This document shows, piece after piece, positions 8,662 to 17,900 of a DNA stretch of 64,000 nt. The position numbers and the translations under genes are program-made. Position 1 is the stretch's first letter. Each line of letters begins with the position of its first letter. Source of the DNA: Roseibacillus sp. (lineage in GTDB: Bacteria > Verrucomicrobiota > Verrucomicrobiia > Verrucomicrobiales > Akkermansiaceae); NCBI GenBank assembly GCA_028821775.1, contig JAPKFB010000015.1:1-64000 (forward strand). Direction: 5' to 3'. The notes below the pieces were generated by a model, which was given only the letters and a program-made list of their open reading frames with translations, did no database searches and was not told where the DNA came from.

Positions 8662-10233
8662 ATGATGGATTTGCAGGGAAGATCATTGATCGGGGCTGCC
8701 CGTGGAAGCGGCGGAGCGGGGGAATCGAAAGCGGTGAATCCCACCACCGGCGAAGAGCTGGAGCCCGTCTATCTTTCGGAGGGCGAGGAGTCCGTGGAGG
8801 AGGCTTGTCGCTTGGCGACGGAAGCCTTTCTGGAGTATCGCGAAAAGAGTGGAAAGGAGAAGGCGACCTTCCTGCGGACGATCGCGGATGAGATCGATGC
8901 GGTGGAGGAAGAGATCGTGGCCCGGATGAGTGCGGAGACCGCGTTGCCGGAAGGACGATGTCGCGGTGAGAAGGGGCGGACATGCTTTCAGTTGCGGCTG
9001 TTTGCGGATTTGATCGAAGAAGGATCCTGGGTTGATGCCCGGATCGACCATGCCGAGCCAGACCGCGCACCGTTGTCCAAGCCTGATTGCCGCTCGATGT
9101 GGCGGCCGCTGGGCCCGGTGGTGGTATTTTGTGCGAGTAATTTCCCGCTGGCCTACTCGGTGGCTGGAGGGGACAGTGCGAGCGCATGGGCGGCAGGTTG
9201 TCCTGTTATCGTGAAGGCGCACGCTTCGCATCCGGGCACCGCAGAGATTGTGGGAACTGCAGTGCGTGCCGCGGTGGCGAAGTGCGGGATGCCGGAAGGT
9301 GTGTTTTCGCTGCTCTTTGGAAGCGGCCGGACGATTGGTCAGGCCCTGGTGAAGCATCCGCAAGTGAGAGCAGTGGGCTTTACGGGCTCAAGGGCAGGTG
9401 GGCGAGCCTTGATGGATACCGCTGCCGCGCGCGCCGAGCCCATTCCGGTTTGGGCTGAAATGAGCTCCGTGAATCCGGTCTTCATTCTGCCGGGGGCGAT
9501 GAAGGAGCGGGAGGCGATCGCGCAGGGATTTGTAGGTTCGTTGACCTTGGGGGTTGGACAATTTTGCACGAATCCGGGGCTGGTGATTTCTGGCCGGGAG
9601 GGACGGAGCGCCTTCGCGGGACAAGTGGCTTCCCTGGCCTCTGAGACGGCGCCGGCCACGATGCTGCACAAGGGGATCGCGTCCGCCTACCATGCGGCAG
9701 TTGGTGCGATGACCGCGAAGGATGCCGTGGAGTCGCTGGCTCACGTGGAGGCTGATGCCGGGAGCCGTCTCGCCGGAGCGGTGGTCTTCGGAACGTCCGC
9801 GGATGATTTTCTGGCAGACCAATCGATGGCGGACGAGATGTTTGGTCCGGCCTCGCTGATGGTGGAGGCGGAGGGAGAAGAGCGCATGCTGGCGGTGGCG
9901 GAGAGCCTTGAAGGTCAGCTCACCGCGACGGTGCATGCCACGGAGGAAGACCGGGAGCAATTCTCAAGACTCATCGCGGTGTTGGAGCGCAAGGCAGGTC
10001 GCCTGGTCTACAACGGCTTCCCAACCGGGGTGGAAGTTTGTCACGCGATGGTGCACGGCGGCCCAGCTCCGGCGACTTCGGATGGAAGTTCGACTTCGGT
10101 AGGGCCGCGCGCAATTACGCGCTTCACGCGCCTCGTGTGCTGGCAGGGATTTCCTGATGATCTTCTTCCGGAAGAACTGGTGGAGGAAAATCCGCTCGGA
10201 ATCTCGCGCATTGTGGACGGAGTGCGAGGATAG
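8662..10233 (+). CDS. 2-oxoglutarate semialdehyde dehydrogenase-like (KGSADH type) aldehyde dehydrogenase
   Basis: 523 residues from the ATG at 8662, 8 bases after AGAAGGA; a TTG at 8656 is possible. It belongs to the divergent ALDH branch of 2-oxoglutarate semialdehyde and fatty-aldehyde dehydrogenases, recognisable by VVFCASNFPLAYSVAGGDSA and VIVKAHASHPGT. The catalytic Cys is in GVGQFCTNPGL and the base Glu in VWAEMSSVNP. Predicted reaction: 2-oxoglutarate semialdehyde to 2-oxoglutarate, the last step of hydroxyproline catabolism. It is the final gene of the operon and converges with the YceI gene. Confidence 0.85.
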   Translation: MMDLQGRSLIGAARGSGGAGESKAVNPTTGEELEPVYLSEGEESVEEACRLATEAFLEYREKSGKEKATFLRTIADEIDAVEEEIVARMSAETALPEGRCRGEKGRTCFQLRLFADLIEEGSWVDARIDHAEPDRAPLSKPDCRSMWRPLGPVVVFCASNFPLAYSVAGGDSASAWAAGCPVIVKAHASHPGTAEIVGTAVRAAVAKCGMPEGVFSLLFGSGRTIGQALVKHPQVRAVGFTGSRAGGRALMDTAAARAEPIPVWAEMSSVNPVFILPGAMKEREAIAQGFVGSLTLGVGQFCTNPGLVISGREGRSAFAGQVASLASETAPATMLHKGIASAYHAAVGAMTAKDAVESLAHVEADAGSRLAGAVVFGTSADDFLADQSMADEMFGPASLMVEAEGEERMLAVAESLEGQLTATVHATEEDREQFSRLIAVLERKAGRLVYNGFPTGVEVCHAMVHGGPAPATSDGSSTSVGPRAITRFTRLVCWQGFPDDLLPEELVEENPLGISRIVDGVRG

Positions 10234-10239
10234 GCGCTG

Positions 10240-10268
10240 GCCCTCCCTGGATTTCCCGGGCGGAGGGC
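10240..10268. terminator. hairpin between convergent genes
   Basis: Arms GCCCTCC (10240-10246) and GGAGGGC (10262-10268) enclose a 15-nt loop in the 51-bp space between the convergent ALDH and YceI genes. There is no T-tract on either strand, so it is at best a weak terminator. Confidence 0.3.
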
Positions 10269-10284
10269 GTGAAGAGCGCCGCGG

Positions 10285-10932
10285 TCACTCGGGTTTTGCT
10301 TCAAGGTTGAAGCGCAGGATCACCTCGTCGTTGATCAAGTTGTCGGCGCCACCCTTGTACTCGATCTTCCAATCGAAGCGTTTGATGTCAAACTCGGCGC
10401 TGATCTTGGCGGTCTCGCCGGAGTGCTCGACGGTGGCGGGGAAGGTGACGCTCTTGGTGACGCCGTGCATGCTGAGGTTTCCCGTGACGCTGTATGAGGT
10501 GTCGCTCTTTTTCTCGATCCTAGTGATATCGTAGACGGAGGTCGGATACTTTGACACTTCGAAAAAGTCCTTGTTCTTGAGGTGCTCGGTCAGCTTGTCG
10601 GATTCCGAATGGATCGAGTTCATGTCGATCTCGACGCGGTGGTCGTTGTCCACCGGGATGCCGTCCTTGAGGGTGAAGTGTCCGGTCACTTTCTTGAAGC
10701 CGCCGGTCTTGCGGTCGCCGTTCACTTTGGAGCCGACAAACTCGATGTTTGAGGCCTCGGTAAAGACGTACTTTACCGAGCCTCCGAGACGGGCCACAAG
10801 TTCCTTCTTCTTGGCCTCACCAACCTCGGCGTCGGTAGTTTTGTCGGCGGGGTTTTCGCAGGAGATAAGGAGACTTGTGGAGAGAGCGAGGGGAGCGAGA
10901 ATGAAACTGGTTTTCATGGTAGTTGATTTCAT
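10285..10932 (-). CDS. YceI-family lipoprotein
   Basis: 215 residues; a second Met at residue 6 is an alternative start. The signal ends in the lipobox LLISC, so the protein should be lipid-anchored. The remainder is the YceI lipocalin-like beta barrel: the start FTEASNIEFVGSKVNG, the central DGIPVDNDHRVEIDMNSIHS and the typical repeat NLSMHGVTKSVTFPATV. YceI barrels bind isoprenoid-like or amphiphilic molecules and are often induced by stress; the ligand here is unknown. It is separated from its neighbours and probably monocistronic. Confidence 0.87.
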   Translation of the reverse strand: MKSTTMKTSFILAPLALSTSLLISCENPADKTTDAEVGEAKKKELVARLGGSVKYVFTEASNIEFVGSKVNGDRKTGGFKKVTGHFTLKDGIPVDNDHRVEIDMNSIHSESDKLTEHLKNKDFFEVSKYPTSVYDITRIEKKSDTSYSVTGNLSMHGVTKSVTFPATVEHSGETAKISAEFDIKRFDWKIEYKGGADNLINDEVILRFNLEAKPE

Positions 10933-11055
10933 TTGAGATGGTTTATGTGGAGAGGGCGAGCGTATTCGGGTCGCGCTGCGAACGCTGGGGAGTGACCTCG
11001 CAGGGGAGATCTTCGTGAGGGCCCAAGGCCGATTGAGAAAGCGCGCGGCGAGTCG

Positions 11056-11775
11056 CTACGAGGGGAGCTGCGCCAGATAGACGGTGCTCTTCGATTCGCA
11101 GTCCTGAAGAGGATTATAAAAGGTCACGATTCGGGCTTCGGTCTCTGGAAACACCTCGCGTAAGAGAGACATGAACTCTTCATCGGGAGGATCATCGGAC
11201 CACATTGCGAAGACTCCTTCAGGGCGGAGGAAGGCCGTAAGCTTTCGGAGCCCCTCGCTCGAGTAGAAGGGGCGGTGTCGTTCGTGAATGAGATTTTTGG
11301 GGGAGTGGTCGATGTCCAACAGAATGGCATGGAAGCGTCGGCCAGGATTGTCGGGATCGAATCCCTCCGCAGCTGCGAGAGCAAAGAAATCACCTGGAAG
11401 GTAGCGGCAGCGAGGGTCCGTGGTGAGCTCGGAACCGAGCGGGACGAGACCTTGTTCGTGCCAGGAGATGACTTGGGGAAAGATCTCGACCACGTGGAGT
11501 GAATTGACGCGCTGGTCCCTGAGGGCTGCCTGAGCGGTGTAGCCCAGTCCCAGTCCGCCCACCACGACATCAAGTTTGGATTCATCGAGGAGAGCCAATC
11601 CGAAGTCTGCGAGGGCGATCTCCACGGTGGTGAAGAGACTCGACATGAGATAGCCGGTTCCGAGGATGACCTCGTAAACTTCCAGGTTCTCGAGAGAGCG
11701 CATGCGTCGGCGGCGGAGTGTCAAGTCGCCGAGGGGAGTTTCCTGGAAGTCCAGTTCTTCAAAGTCTAGGCTCAT
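11056..11775 (-). CDS. spermidine-synthase-like class I methyltransferase-fold protein
   Basis: 239 residues from the ATG at 11775 (MSLDFEELDF). The frame stays open to 11985, but the extra N-terminal stretch is low-quality and overlaps the divergent permease gene. Motif I GGLGLGYTA, the post-motif acidic VVEIFP and the acidic HAILLDIDHSP match the spermidine synthase/SpeE-like fold. The Asp pair of true polyamine aminopropyltransferases is only partly recognisable, so it may be a related methyltransferase-like protein. Neighbours give no pathway clue. Confidence 0.72.
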   Translation of the reverse strand: MSLDFEELDFQETPLGDLTLRRRRMRSLENLEVYEVILGTGYLMSSLFTTVEIALADFGLALLDESKLDVVVGGLGLGYTAQAALRDQRVNSLHVVEIFPQVISWHEQGLVPLGSELTTDPRCRYLPGDFFALAAAEGFDPDNPGRRFHAILLDIDHSPKNLIHERHRPFYSSEGLRKLTAFLRPEGVFAMWSDDPPDEEFMSLLREVFPETEARIVTFYNPLQDCESKSTVYLAQLPS

Positions 11776-11881
11776 GGGGAGGATGGGACAGTGGGGTGCG
11801 CGATGGGGGCGAGCGAGAAGAATTGATGGGAGGAGCGTATGAGGATTGCCTCCGCCAGCAGTCGGGAAGAGGATCTGATCC

Positions 11882-12592
11882 ATGATCGAGATTCCCCTCT
11901 GGCGACTTGCGCTCTCTCTTTTGCCTTTGCTGGTGGTGGGGTGGATTTTCTTTCGTTGGGGAGGCAGGAGCGGGGAGTTTGCCATCGCGACCGCCCGGAT
12001 GGTGGTGCAATTGCTCCTCGTTGGTTACTTGTTGGTGCTCCTGTTCGAGATTGAGAGTCCTTGGGTGTCGCTCGGAATCGTGAGTTTCATGATCGCGGTG
12101 TCCTCTTGGATTGCAATTCGAACCGTCAAGGAGCGAAGGTTGCAGGTCTACGAGGATGCCTTGCTTGCGATTGGGTTGGGGGGAGGGGCGGTCTTCGCCC
12201 TGGTTCTTTTTGGGGTGCTCGCCTTGGATCCCTGGTACGAAGCTCGCTACGTCATTCCGCTGGCAGGAATGATTTTTGCTAATGCGATGACGGCGGTGAC
12301 CTTGAGTGCGGAACGATTTGAAGCGGAACGAAGGGGAGGGAGCGACGTGGTCAATGCCCGCAACACCGCGTGGAATGCAGCCCTGATTCCGCAAGTGAAT
12401 TCGTTCCTGGCCGTGGGCTTGGTTTCCTTGCCGGGGATGATGACCGGGCAGATTCTTGCGAACGCGGATCCGCTTGAAGCGGTGCGCTACCAGATCATGG
12501 TGATGGCGATGGTGATGGGTTCGGCAGGCTTGGCGGTAGCGGTGTTTCTGGTTCGCAGGGTGAGGAGCGAAGAGAGGGTCCAAAGGGAGTAG
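11882..12592 (+). CDS. FetB/UPF0014-family ABC permease
   Basis: 236 residues with about six to seven membrane segments. The family motifs are clear: a long conserved TM2 start (ATARMVVQLLLVGYLL), the loop AVSSWIAIRTVKERR, and the diagnostic RNTAWNAALIPQVNSFLAVGLVSLPGMMTGQIL. E. coli FetAB exports iron and improves oxidative stress resistance. No FetA ATPase is adjacent, so the ATPase must be encoded elsewhere or another one is used. It diverges from the methyltransferase-like gene, with starts about 107 bp apart. Confidence 0.87.
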   Translation: MIEIPLWRLALSLLPLLVVGWIFFRWGGRSGEFAIATARMVVQLLLVGYLLVLLFEIESPWVSLGIVSFMIAVSSWIAIRTVKERRLQVYEDALLAIGLGGGAVFALVLFGVLALDPWYEARYVIPLAGMIFANAMTAVTLSAERFEAERRGGSDVVNARNTAWNAALIPQVNSFLAVGLVSLPGMMTGQILANADPLEAVRYQIMVMAMVMGSAGLAVAVFLVRRVRSEERVQRE

Positions 12593-12958
12593 GTTCGGCG
12601 CGTTTTCTTGTGATCATGTGTGCGGATAGTTCGATCTAGAGAAAATTGTTTTGATGGGAAATGGATCAGACGGACAGGTGCTCGGACGAGATGGCCTCCG
12701 AGTGAGGCTTGAGCTGGCAGAAACAGTTGGAGTTTTTGCGCGTGATGATCTGACTACGGGGTTCAGCTTCATCCCGGACCTTGGGTTGAGGGGTGCTTCG
12801 ATGGTAGAGGGCCTGGGAATTGGTTTTGAAGCGAGAGATCAAGGGAGGGGGCGCGGGCCGAGGAGCTGAACGGGCCATTGTTGCTAGAGGGCGGGGGAGG
12901 GATGATGACCATAAAACACAAAACTCTTCTTCTCATGGAGACCCAAAGGCCCTAGAGA
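12593..12958. other. 366-bp gap, no supported gene
   Basis: Short open frames exist on both strands (12651-12869 plus; 12666-12878 minus), but neither shows a recognisable domain, signal or ribosome-binding site. No strong hairpin or promoter was found. Confidence 0.4.
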
Positions 12959-14056
12959 ATGAGCCCCCCCATGGCTCTCTGCCTCGAAGAAAAATCCATC
13001 CTCTCTGCCGAGATTTGCAATCGGCAGAAGGGCCACGTCAAGGTGGTGATTCAGTTCGTTGATGGTTCTGTGATGCGTGCTTCCCTGCGAGGAAATCCTT
13101 GTCGCGATCTTGCCGGGAGAACGCTTAAGTTGCGGCATTCCTCACCTGATTTTGAGAGTAGTGCGCCGGACCACCTCGCCCCAGTGCAAGTTGGAGTGAC
13201 TGGGGACATCACTGCGGCTCGCAAAGTGAAGGTTCCTCTCCTTCCCCGGGAGGTTAGCGAATACTGCGTGGCGGAGCGGGATATTCCATTTACCTGGAAG
13301 AACTCGATATACCTTGAGTGGTACTCACGCGCGAATGGTCGGGTGGTTTTGGAGGCAAGCGGATTGGAGCTTAAGGTCAATGCGCCGGCGTGGGAGATGA
13401 GCGACCGGGAGGCCGAGGAGGCGCGGGAAGCAGCGGCCGCTGCGCTCTCGGAGTTTCTCGACGAACTGTGCGTGATTGATGGGGATTGCGAGGAGGATGC
13501 CGACAATGGTGAGGAGGAGCCCATGAATGAGTTCGAATGGGAGAAGTTTCTTCGTCATTCAGACGATCTGACCAGTCGCTATTCTGAACTGGTGGAGAAA
13601 TTCGGATTGGATGATGAGGATTCGATTGCGCGCTACATGCACTGGGACTTCAAAGAAAAGGAGGGAGAGAGTGCCTGGCGGGAGGATTATGGGAGCCGAG
13701 AGGTGGAGCGCTCGAGCGAGGAATCTTCGGAACTTCGCCGCCATCCCTTGCAGGGGCAGGCGCGGCAGCTTTTGAATTCGGTGGACTATCCGACCGCGGA
13801 GCCTGACTCGCCGCTTGCCGAGCTCTGGGGTGCGGTGGCCACGGTGTCCGCCAAACTTGCGGGAGCGCTGTCCTCCTATGAGTGTGACCCGGAGCCCGAC
13901 GCGGGATTCACCATTGCGCAGCTCAAGAGATGTCTCGTTCATATCGATATGGCAGTGGGAGAAGCGCAAGAGGCTTCGCCCACCCATGTGCAGCCGCTCT
14001 TGCTGATGAGGCAGGCGGTGATCGATTTGCAGAACGAGCTTCGGAAGTCGATGTAG
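12959..14056 (+). CDS. conserved-looking hypothetical protein
   Basis: 365 residues, soluble, no signal peptide or membrane segment. The N-terminal third looks like beta structure (LCLEEKSILSAEICNRQKGHVKVVIQFVDGSVMRASLRG) and the middle is acidic with a helical run of Ala and Glu (EAEEAREAAAAALSEFLDEL). The C-terminal third contains a possible helical domain ending FTIAQLKRCLVHIDMAVGEAQ. Codon use and length support a real gene. I do not recognise the family. It stands alone, converging on the metal cluster. Confidence 0.65.
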   Translation: MSPPMALCLEEKSILSAEICNRQKGHVKVVIQFVDGSVMRASLRGNPCRDLAGRTLKLRHSSPDFESSAPDHLAPVQVGVTGDITAARKVKVPLLPREVSEYCVAERDIPFTWKNSIYLEWYSRANGRVVLEASGLELKVNAPAWEMSDREAEEAREAAAAALSEFLDELCVIDGDCEEDADNGEEEPMNEFEWEKFLRHSDDLTSRYSELVEKFGLDDEDSIARYMHWDFKEKEGESAWREDYGSREVERSSEESSELRRHPLQGQARQLLNSVDYPTAEPDSPLAELWGAVATVSAKLAGALSSYECDPEPDAGFTIAQLKRCLVHIDMAVGEAQEASPTHVQPLLLMRQAVIDLQNELRKSM

Positions 14057-14136
14057 CTCCGTCACGGCACGGGGGCACGAAAAAAGGGAAGAGAGCCCTG
14101 CTCCCCTTCTTGATGAATCGATCGGCGAAGCGCCTG

Positions 14137-14165
14137 ATACCAACGCGCAAAACTAATTGGTATAA
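14137..14165. repeat. left copy of a ~29-bp inverted repeat, inside a nested hairpin
   Basis: The core CAACGCGCAAAAC (14141-14153) and TGGTATAA (14158-14165) reappear in inverted orientation at 14345-14372. Locally this copy also folds: ATACCAA (14137-14143) pairs with TTGGTAT (14157-14163), and outer arms CGCCTGAT (14131-14138) pair with ATCAGGCG (14175-14182). Confidence 0.65.
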
Positions 14166-14344
14166 AGGGTGCGGATCAGGCGTTTGCTTGATGGAGGGTC
14201 CAGCCGTGACTGACCTCCAGTAGTCACTCCCGGGAGAGTCTTGGAGTTTCAGTATTGAGCCTCCCGAACACTTCGTCCGCTTGGCCGAGTCGATCCAGCT
14301 TTGCACGTGGTCATGCCATCCAGGCAGGATGACAACCTGCGCTA

Positions 14345-14372
14345 TTATACCAGAAGGTTTTGCGCGTTGATA
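14345..14372. repeat. right copy of the inverted repeat
   Basis: TTATACCA (14345-14352) and GTTTTGCGCGTTGATA (14357-14372) are the reverse complement, with a few changes, of the copy at 14137-14165. It ends immediately after the stop codon of the His-rich gene. The two copies bound a 236-bp segment that has no gene. Confidence 0.65.
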
Positions 14373-14906
14373 TTACTTGGGCTTCTTCACGTCCTTTTTG
14401 TCGTGTTCCTCGTGGGCGTGTTCACAGATGCAGGCGTACTCAAGATGCTTGCAGGTGGGGCAGTTTTTGAGGTTAAGATTGAGGCGGATGATGGTGGCCT
14501 TTTCCTTCGGGCCCATCTTGATCTGCACGACGGTGGGAATGTTCAATCCCGCCGGCAGAGCCTTGTCGGAGAGGAAAGATTTTCCTTTCAAGGCGAATTT
14601 CATGCGAGTGGGCTGGGCGCGCTTTCCGCAGATGACGGAGATCGACTGCTTGCCGGGTGCGTCGGCCTTGCCGCCTTCGTTCAGAAAGGTGATCTGGAGC
14701 TTGCGATCCTTGGTCACCAGGAGCTCGGCGTGAGGTTCGACTTCATGAAGCACTTTGCCTCCATTGGGTCCGGCCATGGTGGCGTGGTGGTGGTGATGAT
14801 GCTTGTGATCGTCGTCTTCGGCCGCCTTCATGTTGGAGATTGAAAGGCAGGCCAGAGCTGCGAGGGCAGCTGCGGAGGATACGAGGGTTCGGGATAGTTT
14901 CTTCAT
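14373..14906 (-). CDS. exported histidine-rich putative metal-binding protein
   Basis: 177 residues from the ATG at 14906, preferred because it starts a good signal peptide (KKLSRTLVSSAAALAALACL); the frame extends to 14948. The mature N-terminus has DDDHKHHHHHH, then a beta-rich domain. The C-terminus has two cysteine pairs, NCPTCKHLEYACIC, followed by EHAHEEHDKK. It is the last gene of the RND operon, 26 bp after the pump gene. A periplasmic metal-binding or delivery role is inferred from composition and position. It could be related to CopC/CusF-type carriers in function but not obviously in sequence. Confidence 0.75.
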   Translation of the reverse strand: MKKLSRTLVSSAAALAALACLSISNMKAAEDDDHKHHHHHHATMAGPNGGKVLHEVEPHAELLVTKDRKLQITFLNEGGKADAPGKQSISVICGKRAQPTRMKFALKGKSFLSDKALPAGLNIPTVVQIKMGPKEKATIIRLNLNLKNCPTCKHLEYACICEHAHEEHDKKDVKKPK

Positions 14907-14973
14907 GGTTCTATTTCTGGTTCCTTGTTGGCGGTTGTGGTTTGACATGGTTGGCAGTGATTTTGTTCAAGTT

Positions 14974-17900
14974 TTACTGACTGGCGGGAGCTCCTTGGGC
15001 AACCGCCTTTTGGGCGGCCTGACGGCAGAGGGTGTAAAAGATGGCCGGGGTGATACCCAAACCGAGGACGGTCGAGCTGATGAGGCCGCCGACGATGACA
15101 AGGGCGACGGGATTCAGGATCTCTTTGCCGGGTTCGTCTGCGGCGAGGATCAGGGGGATGAGGGCGATGCCTGTTGCGAGCGCGGTCATGAGCACGGGAA
15201 TGAGGCGTTCCTGGGTTCCACGGATGATCATTTGGCGGGTAAATCCTTCGCCCTCGTGGCGCATGAGGTGAAGATAGTGCGAGATCATCATGATGTTGTT
15301 GCGAGCCGCGATGCCGGTGATGGCGATGAAGCCGACGATGGTGGCGATGCTGACATTGTCCAGAGTGTAGCGGGTGTAGAGGATGGCACCGATCAAGGAG
15401 ATGGGAATGTTGGTCAAGACCAAGAGGACAAATTCAATTCTCTGGAAGTAGCTGAAGAGGAGAAAGATCACCCCAAGCAGGATGATGGCGCCTGAGATGA
15501 AAATGGTCCGCCGGGCTTTCTGCTGGGCCTGATATTCCCCCTCGAAGGCGATGGTGTAGCCTTCGGGAAGTTTCACCTCTTGAGCGACCGCTTCCTGGAG
15601 TTGTTCGACCGCGGAATTGAGGTCGCTTGTGGTTGGGTTGATGGACACCACCAAGCGCCGTTGGGTGTTCTCACGCAGAATCGTGTTCGGCCCGGTAGCT
15701 TGGCGAATGTCGGTGACGTAGCTCAAGGGAATGCGTGTTCCACCCTTGGTGTTGATGTAGAGATTGGCGAGGCGATCCGGATTTTCACGCCACTCGCGGG
15801 GAAGGCGGACCACCAGGTCATAGACCCGCTGATCTTCATAGGCTTCAGCGACCACTTCGCCTCCCATCATGGAAGCCAGTTCGCTGGTGAGCTCTCCCGG
15901 ACTGACGAGGTAGGCCGCAGAGCGCTTGCGGTTCGGTTCGATCCGCAGTTGCGGGATGGGAGCCTGTTGCTCCATGCGGGCCTCCTCGAGATCGGGGATC
16001 GCTCGTGCAATCTCCGTGATTTGAGCACCCAATTTTCGCAGTTCATCGAGATCGGGGCCGTAGATCTTGATGGCGACCTTGGCCGATATGCCACTGAGCA
16101 TGTGTCCGACCCGGTCGGCCAAGGGGCTGCTGAGCGCGCTGAAGGTGCCCGGAATTTTTTTCATGGTGTCGCGAACCTGCTGCAGGACTTGGGCGCGGTT
16201 CTCTTCGCCATGTTTGTTGAAGGCGATGTCGAATTCGACGGTGGAAACCGGGACGACGTGGTCTCCACGTTCGGCTCGTCCGACCCGAAATCCCACCGTT
16301 TCCACCCCCGGAATTTCGAGGAGGCGATCCTGGGCGGTCCGGGAGAGTTCGGTGGTGGTCTTGAGCGAAGTGCCGGGAGCGGTTGTCATGGCGACCACCG
16401 CAGTGGGTTCTTGGAAGGGCGGGAGGAAGGCCCCTCCCATGTGCGCTAAGGCTGAGCAGGTGAAATAGATTAGGATTCCCACCAAGCCAAAGAGGATGAA
16501 GGGCTGGGAAAGAGCGAGGCGGAGCCAGGTCAATCTGAAGAGTTCCTTGAGCGCGCGAACAAAGAGGTTTTCGCGGTGAGTGATTCCGACTTTGGGATTC
16601 AGGAGGAAAGAGCTCAGGACCGGAATGACGGTCAGCGAGACCACGAACGAGGCGGCCATGCTCACGATGGTGGCGATCGCGATGGGGGTGAAGAGGCGGC
16701 CCTCGACTCCGCTCAGGGCCAAGAGCGGAATGAAGACGAGGATGATCAGGATGGTGGCGTAGAAGATGGAGGAGCGAACTTCCGCGGAGGCTTGCGCGAT
16801 GACTTCGAGTTTCTTGAGTGGGTTCTCTCGTTGAGCATTCTCGCGCAGTCGCCGATAGACGTTTTCGACATCCACGATGGCGTCATCGACCACCATGCCG
16901 ATGGCGACCGCGAGTCCGCCGAGGGTCATCGAGTTTACGCTCAGGCCGGCGAAATCAAAGACGAGGACCGTGATCGCAAGGGACAAGGGGATGGCCGTGA
17001 GGGTGATGAGGGTGATGCGGAAGTTGAGGAGGAAGAGGAACAGGATGACGGCCACCATGAGGGCGCCGTCGCGGAGGGCTTCCTTCAGATTGCCAATTGC
17101 GAGGTCGATGTAGTCTCGCTGCCGATAGACGGTTACCAGTTCGGCGCCTTCGGGCAGGGTGGATCTCAGTTCGGCCATGACCGCTTCGACCTTCTCGGTG
17201 AGGTCGATGGTGTCGAAGCCGGGTGCTTTCCGAACGGTCAGGATAATGCCGTCGGTCCCCTTGACGGGGACGCCGTTGTCGGGTTGATCGAGCTTGGTTC
17301 CCATCCCGGCATCTCCCCGCATCGGTTCGAGATCCCAAATGACGTTGGCGACGTCCTTGATCCGAATGGAGCGGTCGTTCTTACCGCTGACCACGGTGTC
17401 CGCGATCTCGGAAAGGTCCGTCGTCATGGCGAGATTGCGGACCATGATTTCCTGGGACTGTTCGGTGAGGAACCCTCCGGTGGTGTTGCGAATCGAATTG
17501 GCAGCGGCATCGCGGACTTCCTTGAAGGTGACTCCCAAGGCCAGCATTCGTTCGGGGTCCGGTTGGACATGGATCTGCTTGACGCCCCCCCCCATGGCCA
17601 GAACCTCGGCGATGCCCGGGATGGCCTGGATGCGCCGACCGATGTTCCAGTCGGCAAGGGTACGGAGATCGCGGGCGCTGGTCTTGCCGGTGGGATCGCG
17701 GAGACCGATCAACATGATGTCTCCCATCAGGGAAGTGGCGGGAGTCATGTAGGGAGTGACTCCTTCGGGGAGGAATTCGGAGGCGCTCGAGAGACGGCCC
17801 TGGACATGATTGCGGGCCTTGTCGATATCGGTATCCCAATCGAACTCGACGAAGACGAGGGACAGCGCGATGTCATTGGTGGTGCGCAGGCGAGTGACGC

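Noticed and set aside
10240..10268. Strong bidirectional terminator between ALDH and YceI genes
   Set aside because: The hairpin has no T-tract on either strand; listed only as a weak candidate.
12651..12878. Overlapping short frames on both strands
   Set aside because: No motif, ribosome-binding site or operon context to favour either.
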